Part shown: positions 33,429 through 43,900 of the stretch, one piece after another
Layout of the letters: each line of letters opens with the position of its first letter
How positions within the stretch are numbered: position 1 is the stretch's first letter
Origin: Punctularia strigosozonata HHB-11173 SS5
Taxonomy: Eukaryota > Basidiomycota > Agaricomycetes > Corticiales > Punctulariaceae
Direction: 5' to 3'
DNA length: 64,000 nt
NCBI RefSeq assembly: GCF_000264995.1
Contig: NW_006767439.1
Coordinates: 1,454,912 to 1,518,911 of the forward strand
The notes under the pieces: generated by a model
The model's database searches: none
What the model was told of the DNA's origin: nothing
Seen by the model: the letters and a program-made list of their open reading frames with translations, nothing else
Program-made: the position numbers and the translations under genes

Positions 33429-33800
33429 CCTCAGTCTGCTCAATAAGCCAGCGGGCATACAACAGCGATATTATAAGTGCAATGGACGTAGCCAGCAAGA
33501 GTAGTAGCGGCCACCGGGATGGCAAACACCCATGACGTCAACCACTAACACATCATTATCTCGATTTCACCCGCCGTCGAAGTTGTTCACAACGTGCAGC
33601 CAGCAGCCACGGATGGGATACTCGTCAGGTAGTAGACCAGAAATTTACAGTACATCGAGAGGCGGTATAGCAATCAACGTCCGCCGCCCCGAAAGGCAAG
33701 GGGACGCTCTATGTGTATGTGTAACATATCAGGGAGGATAGCGAACGGGGACATGGCAAGCGAATCAATCTTCAAGCGACGAGCAAGAAATCGCATTCCA
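33429..33800. other. Intergenic between the methyltransferase and ALY/REF genes
   Basis: About 370 bp with no frame of interest. It contains the methyltransferase promoter on the left and the 3' region of the export-factor gene on the right. Confidence 0.5.
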
Positions 33801-35447
33801 TCAAGCGCCGGTGACAGGTACAGCAGCGGCGGCCGGTGCCGCCGTAGCGGTGTAATCCTAAACGGCGAAAACGCAACGGGATGAGTCCTAAGATGGCCAT
33901 AGCAGAACGACAGGAATGTGCACACCTCCATCTCGGCGTCGAGGTCGGCAACGGTCTTCTGGGGACGCTCGTTCTTGCGGCGTCCACCACCTCGTCCGCG
34001 CCCGGGACGTCCACGACCCGCGGTCCTTCAATCACGACAACCATGAGTTCGCGAGTTCCTTGGGGTATATGCAGCCCGGGGGGAGACTAACCTGGCTCCT
34101 GCAGGAGCACCGCCAGCCGCCGCGACGGTAGCGAGCGCGGGCGCCACACGGGCCGCGAGCGGCGTAACCGGAACACGCGAGGGGTCCACGATGATCTCGA
34201 TCTTCATGGGGCGCTCTGCACGTCGGAGTCGAGTCGAGGGTGGATGTCGAAAGTCGGCGCGAAGATTAAGCAAGAAGCAGAGGATAGACAGGTTCGTTAG
34301 TCGTGCGTTTCGGGCATCGAGATTTGAGGAAGACCATGCGGAAAAAACGAAGATGAACGAAGGGCGGCGCCGTGCCACGTCACGGGGCTAGGTCGCCCAG
34401 TCTTGAGCGCGAACGTGTCATCGCGAGCCGTTCTTGCTTGCACGTCGTCGTCGAGCAGTGAGCGCCACGGGAGCCGACTCGCGTCAACCGCAGCATCCGC
34501 CCACGGCCTTCTCTGTGCACGCGAGGCTATCGCAACGCGCTGACGAAGACGCCGTCACGCTTCGTAGAAGGCCATTGGGACTCTTCCTGTCCTCCGAACG
34601 ACCACGTCGGGCGTGTTCGCGCCGTATACGTCGCCGGCCCGTGATGATCACCGGGCGTCGCACGAAAGCATCGGCTGATCAGACCGAGAGGCTTGTGGAC
34701 AGGACCATAGGAGCAACACCTGGAGGCGAAGCGGGTCCCCGAGACGTTTCTTCCGACCGTGCGAGTGGCTGTGCAACGGCGGATGTCGGCTTGGACATTG
34801 GTGATTGGCACGACGACGGCGCCTCCCTCCAGCACCAAGGCTCCTCCCCGAAAAACGACATCCACGGCCAAAAGTGCGAACCCGAGACCACGCTAAAAGG
34901 GACGAATATCTGAGGAGCGGAAGGAGAGTATACTAACTCCCATCGATGAGCCTGTTGTGGTACTGGGCGTACGCCTTCGAGCCGTCGCCCTTTCGCTGGA
35001 ACAGGATGGTGGCGACACCCTTAGACCGGCCGTTGTGGTCGTAGGTAAGTGTCACGTCGCGCAGCGGACCGATTGTCGTCGTAAAAAGCTCCTACAAGAC
35101 AACGCCACGCATCAGTATCCCGCCCGTTGTTCATTCGTTAGACGAGGGCGTACCTTGAGCTGTTGCTCGTTCACATCCGCGGGCAGGTTCGAGACGACGA
35201 TCTTCTCCGAGAGGGGCGCGGCCGGCTTGGCGTTGGCCGCGGCGGCGCGGGCTTTTTGAACGGGGCCTGGGGCGGCCTTACCGAGTACTTGCGCCTTCGC
35301 GGCGGCGCCTTTGCGCACGGCCGACGTGCGGCGCGCGGTCTTGGGGCGGGTGGAGATCATCTGGTTGATAGAAAGGGTTTCGGTTTCAATTGGAAGAAAC
35401 GCGTCAAGGCGAGGCACGGCACGAACCTCGTCGAGAGTCTTGTCCAT
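33801..35447 (-). CDS. mRNA export adaptor ALY/REF (Yra1/Mlo3 family)
   Basis: Five exons, complement(33801..33857, 33926..34025, 34092..34215, 34938..35091, 35154..35447), all in phase, give 242 residues. ALY/REF joins TREX with the helicase Sub2/UAP56 and hands mRNA to the export receptor. The RRM spans residues ~85-165 with KIVVSNLPADV (RNP2) and GRSKGVATILF (RNP1), then DGKRPMKIEIIVDP across a splice. An Arg/Gly tract follows, and then the conserved C-terminal Sub2-binding motif QKTVADLDAEMEDY. Intron 2 (34,216-34,937) is 722 nt, while the other three are 62-68 nt. Introns 2 and 3 use the donor GTTAGT. The gene is divergent from the RPC31 gene. Confidence 0.92.
34216..34937 (-). other. 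722-nt intron within the ALY/REF gene
   Basis: It is bounded by donor GTTAGT and acceptor GTGCAG and joins IDG to KRPMKIEI in phase. It is about ten times longer than the other introns of the gene. No gene or clear small RNA was recognised inside it on either strand. Confidence 0.75.
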
Positions 35448-35710
35448 CGTTGGCTGCGGTGCTGGTGAGGATTTCTTGAAGGGTGAGCGGTGAGGAAGAA
35501 CCTGGACGAGAGGGAGGAGGTGGGAGGTAGCGACGGTGGTCGAGAAGAAAGGGGGCGACGCGTCAAGGCCGGGGTTTATGTGCTGGACGGCGGAGTTCGA
35601 ATTGTCTTCGTCCCACACCGCCTCGCTGCAGCTGAAAGACCCTCCTTAACCGCCATTGCTGATCCCTGGGCTGAGCAAGGAACTTCACTCAGGGTCTCTC
35701 TGATCAAGCC
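35448..35710. promoter_or_regulatory. Divergent promoter between ALY/REF and RPC31
   Basis: 263 bp separate the two start codons (35,447 minus, 35,711 plus), so both genes probably share this region. No strong TATA box was seen. Confidence 0.55.
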
Positions 35711-36596
35711 ATGTCGAGAGGGGGCCGTGGCGGATTCGGAGGAGGAAGAGGTGGGGGCCGGGGAGGGTTCAATAACAGCAATCCACCACCTATGGGCCTC
35801 ACGTTCGCGGATATCCAGGGGATGTCGAAGGAGCCTTCGGCGCTGTATCCTGTACGCGTTAAGATACATTGATACAATGATAGTAATCTGAGAGAGATAT
35901 CTGCAGCCTATGGATCCCCTCCCGAGCCTGACTGAATACACCGAAACCGAAAAGCGAATATGCGAGCTCCAGCTTGGTTTCGCAGCGCGGATGCGCAAGT
36001 CGGCCTATTGGGTCGTCGAGCAGACCAAGTCGACCGGTATGTGTTACTTTCGTCCCGTGTCGATGTCCGTCATAGCTGACACGCTGTTTTACGAGAGCTG
36101 CCGCGGTATTCTGACAAGTACCGCCCCTCGACCGATCGACCACCGGCACTAAAACGAAAAGACCTCCACCAACCTTTCTTCCCCACTGAAGTCTTCGAAG
36201 ATTACTTCAATCCGCGGAAGAAGAGGAAGGTCACTGCAAAACGCAGCACGGGTCCTCGAACGAAGCTCGAAGAGCTCGAAGACGACGGGGACGATCCTGT
36301 AACCTGATGTTTTTCTCTCTGACCCATGGACGTTGCGTGCTCACAGGCATCGCTGTAGGACAAGGACAACGAAGGATCTGACCAGGGGTCTCATATCGAC
36401 GACGAAGACTACGACGTTGACGAGGAGTACGATAATGATTATGCCGAGAACTACTTCGACAACGGCGAGGGGGACGATATGGACGACTTAGGTGGCGGTG
36501 GTGGGGACGAGGGAGGAGGAGGTAAGATTCATTCTACCACATCGGGTCCACTGCATGCTAATTACCGTGTGCACAGGCTTTGCGGACTACGACTAG
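35711..36596 (+). CDS. RNA polymerase III subunit RPC31 (Rpc7/POLR3G family)
   Basis: Five exons, 35711..35851, 35907..36036, 36096..36298, 36359..36521 and 36577..36596, all in phase, give 218 residues. Rpc31 is part of the Pol III-specific trimer with Rpc34 and Rpc82 that acts in initiation. The Gly/Arg-rich start (MSRGGRGGFGGGRGGG), the core GLTFADIQGMSKEPSALYP and YTETEKRICELQLGF, the segment KRKDLHQPFFPTEVFEDYF, and the acidic tail DYDVDEEYDNDYAENYFDNGEGDD ending FADYD are typical of the family. The last exon is only 20 nt including the stop. Confidence 0.92.
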
Positions 36597-37259
36597 AATT
36601 TATGTTCGAGTAGCCTGTACGACGACAGTATATCGACCACCATGCGATATGCAACAAATGTGTCCTCGTGCCGCCGTAATCATAGACCGATTTGGACCGT
36701 TTGTCCATCACTGTCGGACAGTGAGGGTCAGAGATCAAATCAAACGAGGCATTGGTCAGGCAGAATCGTGAAATAGAAGCAACAAAGCGAGCAGCAGCGC
36801 TAGCCGTTCCAAAAAGGAGGTCGTCATAAAGGCCGTGCAGATCGGAACGCCGTCTTGATACCCAACAATCACTGGAATTTAACACATTCATCGGCAGGAC
36901 CACCTCCAAATCTCAGTCTCATACGAACCCTGCACTGAAGGCAAGCTCATCTACAACGGGTAAGGTATGTGACTCCCACCTGTCAGCGAACTCCGAGTAT
37001 GTGCTTTGTATTCGAAGATCAGAGAAGATTGAAAGATGCTGGTGCACAAATATTGTGAAGAGATTGGGCTTTTGTACGATGTAAGCGCCAGATTACACGG
37101 AAATGCCCCCCTGTACGCTCTATCTGTCGATAACCTCAGGGTCTCGTTCGAAATCATCATCGCTTAACACGTGAGCTGGGTACCTCCTCCGGTGTAGGCG
37201 AATATGTCTACGGTTCTGGATTAGACAGCTTCCAAAACCGATATATATCGAGGTTTCAG
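36597..37259. other. Intergenic, nothing recognised
   Basis: It contains the 3' flank of RPC31 and the sequence before the TPR-CHAT relic. The relic may extend a little further left, but I could not align it. Confidence 0.45.
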
Positions 37260-39859
37260 ATGCAATGGGCTCATCGTATAAACCTCGCCCGAACGTTGCT
37301 TATAGAATTTTCAAGGACCGGCGAACCGGATAATTTAGACGAGGCCATCTATCTATCCCGTCAGGCAGCCGACGTACCGCGAGGTCATTTCCGATGGTTC
37401 GCCCTCAATTTGTCCAAGACATTGATGTTCCGCTTCACCGAGATAGGTGATATTGATGACCTGAACCAAGCTCTCGAATGGGATTTGAAAGCCATGGAAA
37501 CAATATCACCCTCAGACTCAAACTACAGCGATGTTGCGCTGGAAAAGATATCACATTTATGCACCAGGCACGAGGTGCTCCAGGACATGGACGATCTGCA
37601 CCAGGCCGTGAAATTGTCACAGGACTTACTTGGCACTCTGCCCGATGGACATCTCAACAGGTTCGATGCGGTGGTTCACCTAGCAAAGGCACTCCTGATG
37701 CGCGGAAAGCACGGCGAGGGCACGACGGTGGACATCGATGAAGCTATCCAGGTGCTAAATCCCGCTAAAGATCGCGTACTTGATTTAGACCGCGAGCCCG
37801 AATGCCTTCGTATCCTGGCCGACTGCCATATCTCGAGATTTCGTATTACTAGGGATCCAGAGGAGGCCGCGAGAGCACTAGACACAATCACGAAGCTGCT
37901 GGTTGTCGTTAGCCCAGGTCGGCACGAGCGTTTTCAATGCCTCATCGATGCAGCAGAGCCGTACCTTGAACACGGCACGCCGTATCGCAACCTCACCACA
38001 GCATTTGTACATGCGCAAGCGGCATTGACGGAGAATCAGAAAGATGTCCGTTCACGCATATACAGCGTGTATCAAGGTTTCTTCATACAGTGCGAATCCA
38101 ACACGCCGATGCTCTGTCTGCCGAATATTCCGTTCAGTCACAGCTGGTGAATCTATACGTGCAAGTAACCAACCTTCTCCCTCGAGTTGCATTCTTTGGC
38201 CTTCATCTTCGATCACGACTCCAGTATTTGGAGGCTGGACAGCGCGTGGCTCTAGGTGCTTCTCTGGCCCTGAACATGGATTCACCACAGAAGGCTATAG
38301 AGATCCTTGAACAGCGCCGCGCAACATTGTGAACTCACAATCTCCGTCTCCGATCAGCCTTCGACATGGTACCAGGAGAGCTGCGCAATCAACTGCTGCT
38401 TCTCGCTAGACAATTAGAACGCAGCTCGCATCCTGGACAGGATGCCAGAGAAGCAGAACTGGACGCCGCCCGTAGACGACAGCAGAGCGAGGAGTTCAAC
38501 TCTCTACTCGAGGAAGTACGCAGGCTTCCTGGCTTGCACCGATCCCTTCTGCCCGACAAGTACGAGGCACTGGCAGAAGCGGCGGACGGTGGCCCAGTTG
38601 TCGTACTTGTGTCCAGCACGTTGGCGTGCCATGCGGTCATTATCAAGCGTTCCGGAGATGTCATTAGTATCCCACTACGAGAAGCTCACCGAAACCTGGC
38701 TCGTGGAGTTTGGCACCACGTGGCGTTCGGCCGTGGCGGATGCTAGATCGGTTTTTGAGAGATCGCCTCAAGGTGTCGAAGTCGGTGGTTCACCTTAGGT
38801 CAAAGAATCCAAGAATCGACAGTATCCCTGCATGCTTTATGGGGGTGAATGTAGTTCTCCCGATTCTGACCGTCCTGGAATTGAAGGCATGAATTCATCC
38901 CCGCTGTATGTATACCGCAACTCACAGGCTACTACGGGCAGAAACCGCCCTCGCATATGGTGGTGTCCTACCGGTCGCTTTGCACACCTCCCAATCCATG
39001 CCGCAGGTGTCGACGGGGCATGTTGCTCCGACTATGTCGTTTCCTCGTATATACCAATGCTTGGAATCTTGATCAGGTCCAGAGCAGAATATGAGCCGGC
39101 GAGCAAGCACAAGATGCGCGCGTTGGTAGCCGGCGTACCTCGGTCGCACTTACCTCAGTAGGGCGACCTCGTTTCGACTCGCGAGGAAGTTGCCGCTGTT
39201 CGCTCGGCACTGCCGCAAGGCGTAGAGATCCCGACTTCGCCTACGCATGGGCACAATGGGGGCAGACGAAGAATCGATGACGTCCACCATGCTTTTCTGA
39301 ATAACCTACCCAAAGCAACGATGCTGCATTTTAGCATGCCACGGTCACCAGGATCCAGAAGATCCGTTGAAAAAGCGGATCCGTGATGAGCGACGACATT
39401 GTCACGATTGAGAAGCCGATGCCGACGCCTCTCTCCCATGCGTTCATGGCGTTCTTGAGCGCCTGCGAAGCTGCGAAAGGCGATAAGGTAAGGATTGCAT
39501 CCCAGATTTGAGGCGACGGCATCCCACAGACGAAACGCGCCTCGCAGAATCGACCTAACCAAGTCATCCACCTCGCTGCAACGTTACTATTCGCAGGGTT
39601 CAAGAGCGTCGTTGCAACGCTATGGTGAGCCACGATTTCCTCGCGCGTACGCTGCTTACGTCGGTTTTTGCATAGATCGATGGAAGACGTAGACGGCCCG
39701 GTTATCGCCCAGTCCGTTTACGGCGACTTGTTCGGAAGCGACTCAGAGCTCATCAACCCACAGGATGTCGCGTATGCTCTGGATGATGCAGTATGAAAGC
39801 TTCGTCGTGCGCACCCGGATGCCGGTCGATGGGCGCCCTATATCCACCTCGGAATTTGA
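37260..39859 (+). pseudogene. Decayed TPR-CHAT protein gene
   Basis: The first ~290 codons are open and contain TPR-like helices (NLDEAIYLSRQAADVP, DLNQALEWDLKAMETI, DMDDLHQAVKLSQDLL). After that, homology continues in several frames: SQLVNLYVQVTNLLPRVAFF, RRQQSEEFNSLLEEVRRLPG, RPRIWWCPTGRFAHLPIHAAG, CHGHQDPEDPL, then the end RRAHPDAGRWAPYIHLG. CHAT is a caspase-like peptidase fold, and CHGHQDPEDP holds the family's catalytic His. At least three frame changes or stops interrupt the reading, including a stop where a conserved Trp is expected. In Agaricomycetes these proteins form large, unstable families whose role is unknown; a link to signalling or cell death is only inferred. Confidence 0.8.
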
Positions 39860-40997
39860 TAGATTTCAGTGACCATGAAGCAGGCCCGTTTCGAAAGCGA
39901 TTCGTCCATGATCTGTACGAATGGACAACGAGGGTATGCCGTGGGGGGAACGGCGATGCAGCCTTACTTAGTTCATGACGGTGGTCGTGTATGTGTATAA
40001 CGACATCCCCCGAGATAAATAAGTAGATGAACGGAGACGAACGGCTTGCGAACGTGGACGGAGAAAGCGTCAAAATGAAAAAAGTGCCCACGGTCTTGTC
40101 CGCCGACGCGCGATCGGACTTCGTTTGTGGACCCCGACGAAGCCCCGTAAGCGGGTCCAAACCAAACGCCGAGTTTTTTGTTGCCCGTGTTTTGACTGTC
40201 AACGTCGACATCGTCGCCAACGACGACGAGCGCGCTCGCTGAATTGCTTCCCCTCAACTTTCTTTTTCGATCCAATTAATACTGTGCAACACCAAGAGTA
40301 CAATATCACCGTGCGGCGGAGCTCCAAAGACTCAATCGCGCTTCGAACTCAACTCCTCCGAGGTCGAGGTTGCCGCTGCTTTCCCCCAATAATTCCTGTG
40401 TCTGTCCGTCTCACTACCATCGTCGAGGTACGCGTCAGCTCTCGCTAGCTACTCGACGCTGTATCAATTCGTCTTCTGTACTTGCTTCAGGTCGTCCGTA
40501 CACCGTTCATTCTTGGAGACCGTCCCCGAGCCTAAAACGCCGCCCTAACACGTGCGGTCAACACGCAGCTCCCAGCTCGAACCGAACAAACGCGGTCGCC
40601 TGCCCGCCCCGCCGTCCCGTTCGCCCTACCCTCGACGGGCGCGGACACGCATATTCGCAACACCGCGCACATACATCCAGCACACCGCGTACGTACACGC
40701 GGCCTCCCGTTGGCTTGCGCACTCGGATCGCCTCCTGATAATACCACCGCCAACCATCACTTTCTTATCCTTCTTCTTACTCGGCTTTTGATATCCCCAC
40801 TTATCTACTCGCAAGACTTTCGCATCAATCCACCGACTATCACACCGGATTTTGGACTTTCTGTTTGCTTTTCTGTGCCATAATCCCCTCTTGAGGTCGA
40901 GGACCCTTGGCTTTTCATATCGGTTACCAAGCACCACCACCGTTACCACCATCTACAAGACACTCAACAACACCTTCATCCGCGAACGGGCTTTGAG
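39860..40997. other. Intergenic; right half is the promoter and leader of the Num1-like gene
   Basis: No domain or spliced frame found. Pyrimidine-rich sequence from about 40,500 to 40,980 fits a fungal promoter and 5' untranslated region. Confidence 0.5.
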
Positions 40998-43900
40998 ATG
41001 GCCAGCTCGGCCACCGCACTTCTCCCCTCCACCATGCCCCACTCACCCCCATCCGATGACCAACCGCTGCGCGCGCAGCTGGCCGCGCTGCTCGAAGCGA
41101 AGGAAAAGCAGCTGCACTATGCAGGCACGCTCGGGCAACGCGTGCTCGAGCAGCAGATGGAGCTCGAAGCGCGCGTATCGGAACTGCGCGAGCTCGTCGA
41201 CTCCTCCTCCAACGGCGGCCGGGATTTGGGCGCGAGCTCGAGCGAGGACGACACCCCCGCGCGATTGGGTAGCAGTCGGAACGGCAAGGCGAAGGCGAAG
41301 AAGGAGGGAGGAGGAGGGGAGATGGACAGCGAGGCGCGCGAGCGCTGGCGGGAGCTCCGCGCCACGGTCGAGCAGTGGGACCGGGAGAACGCGCAGTTGA
41401 GCGAGGAACTCGCCGCGACCGGTTTGCAGCACCATTCACCGGTAAGTCGAGCGCTTCGTGCGCGGCGCATATGGACACCCCGCTGATGCGCATCGTTCGA
41501 CCCTTCCAGCCCACGAACGGAGTCTCCACTCAGAGCACGCAAGACCAGCTCGCGCACCTCGCCCAACTCGCGAGCTCCATCTCGTCCGACGCACCGCCCG
41601 GGTCCGGCCTGCCCTCGTCGTCGACGCGCGACTCTGTCTTCACGCTCGCCGACCTATCCCGTGGCTCGGCGGACCTGTCTGCACTCGGCGACCTCTCGCG
41701 CGAGGAGCCCGCCTCGGGCGTGGGCGCCAAGACGGCGAGCGCCGCGAGCCAGAACCGGCGCGCGAAGAACGCGGCGCATCGCCAGAACGATGTCGGTGCG
41801 TCACCTTCTGCCTTGCCCTCCCTTCGACCTCCCTTTTCCTCTTCTGACGTGCGTGAGTGGACGAGCGCTGATGCCTGGCTGGTGATCTGACAGAATTTGC
41901 GTTCGAGATCGGCTCGGGCTTACTGACAGAGGTTCGCCGGCTGCAGTCGCTCCTCGGCGAGCGCGATAAGGCGATCCAAGACATGAAGGAGGAGAAGGAT
42001 GACCTCGAACGCGCCGCTGAGGCACTCCGCAAGGCTTTACGAAGCGTCGAAGCGTCTGCCGGTGCGCTCCTTCTCCCCCCTTTTGCTGATCTGTCTAGAA
42101 ACTCAAGTCATGCTCTATCATCGCAGACAAGTACAAGGAGGAGAACTGGAACCTCGAGGTCGCGCTTCAGGAGCTCCGCAACGCACATTCGACAAGCCAG
42201 GCATCGCTCCTCAAGCTGGAGTCGGATCACAAGCGGCTCACGAAGCAGCACGAGAAGGTGCTCCAGGTCAGCGACGGGCACAAAAACGAGAGCGAGCGTC
42301 TCCAGGCCGCGTACGACGAGCTCAAGGCGAAGCACGAGACGGACGTTGCCCAGGCCCGGAAGCACGCCGCGGGGCTCATGCGCGACAAGCAGGAGATGCA
42401 GATGAAGGTCGACGAGCTCCAGGGCGAGCTCGCGCGCCAGGCGCGCCGTCTCCTCCCCGGCGGCCGCTTCGGATCCCCGCTCACCCCGGACGCGCGCACC
42501 CCCGCGGACGTGCCTGCCACCCCCGCCGACGACGTGTTCGCTTCCGGCGCCGTGGGAGGCGGGATGTCGACCAACCGCCGGCGCGGCGGCGCGGACGCCT
42601 CCGCCGTCTTTGGCGAATTCGGCGAGTTCTTGGGTCCGGGCGACGAGGACGAGGAGGAGGAAGACGAGAGCCCGTCGAAGCGCCGGTTCTTGGCGCCGAA
42701 TCACCCGGCGAACGAGCTCGAGGCGGCGCGGCAGCGCCTCGCGCACGCGCAGCGACAGATCGGCGCGTTGAAGGGCAGCTTGAGGAGGGAGAAGGAGGCG
42801 CGGATCGAGATGACGCGGAAGATGAAGGAGGCGGGCAAGGAAGATGGGATCGTCGTCGTGCCGGGCGACGCCGAGTGGGAAGAGGAGGAGGCGACGGAGG
42901 GCGGTCTAGGAGAAAGAAAGTCGACGCCGTTCAAGGCCGCGCGCGGACGGGGACGTGGACGCGGGGTCACCGTCAGGGGACGCGGACGCGGCAGAGGTAT
43001 CTTGACGCTGCAGCAGCGCCTTGGGCTTGCGGCGCAGAGCTCGCCCGGCAGCGAGTGGGCGGAGGACGACGTGCTCGACGGCTCGCCTGTCCCCCCCGTG
43101 CCCGCCCTACCGCGCGAGTTCGCCGACATGGAAGACGAGGATGAAGAAGCGTTCGGCGGCGTGGAGGACTCGCCCCTGAGCAAGCGCGACAACCGGACGA
43201 GCGTGGACGGCATGGATCCCGCGTTCGCGAATGTGCTCCGCCGCTCGGCCTCGGCCTCGTCGCTCCCGCAGAATCCGTCGCCACTCCGACAACAGACCCT
43301 CACATCGTCCGTGCGCGGCCGCGGTGGAGGCACCGTCGGTCGCAGGCGCGGCGGCGCAGCGTTCCAAGAGGCGCGCCCGCCGAGCTTGGTAGGCGCACCG
43401 GAGGCGCTTGCGATGGAGCTCGGTATTGGCATGGCGTCGCTCGAGGAGGATCCGAAACCGGAGAAGGAGTACGTCGACTTCGGCGCGCAGACGGAGGCGC
43501 CAGAGGAGGATACGGTCGTTCTCGACAAGCAACAAGTTCCCGCGCCTGTGGCAGAGGAGAAGGTGGAGGCACCGGTGGTGCCGGTAGTGGAAAGGGCCGA
43601 GTTTGGCGTGCAGGTTGATCCGGAACCGGTGCCCGCCCCGGTGCTGGTGCCAACTGTGGTGAGCCGCGAGTCGTCAAGCCAAACAGAGGTGCCGCCCGCG
43701 GTCGCCAAGGGCGAAATGGGCATCCAACACGATCAGCCTGCCCCTGCCCCTCCATCCGTACTGCTGAGCGTGCCAAGTGTAGCCACGGTCGACAGCGAAA
43801 CGCAAACGCCCGTAGTGCCTGGCGCGTTCAAGAACTTGGCGAACGCGGAAACTCAAACGCCCATCGCCGCAAAGGACGAGCAGGCTGAAACGGACGAGTA

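Noticed and set aside
34434-34913. Plus-strand frame of 159 codons inside the ALY/REF long intron
   Set aside because: It has no domain or splice context and no codon pattern unlike the neighbouring shadows. A nested gene is not supported.
42701-43723. Minus-strand Ser/Pro-rich frame of 340 codons
   Set aside because: It lies entirely antisense to exon 4 of the Num1-like gene.
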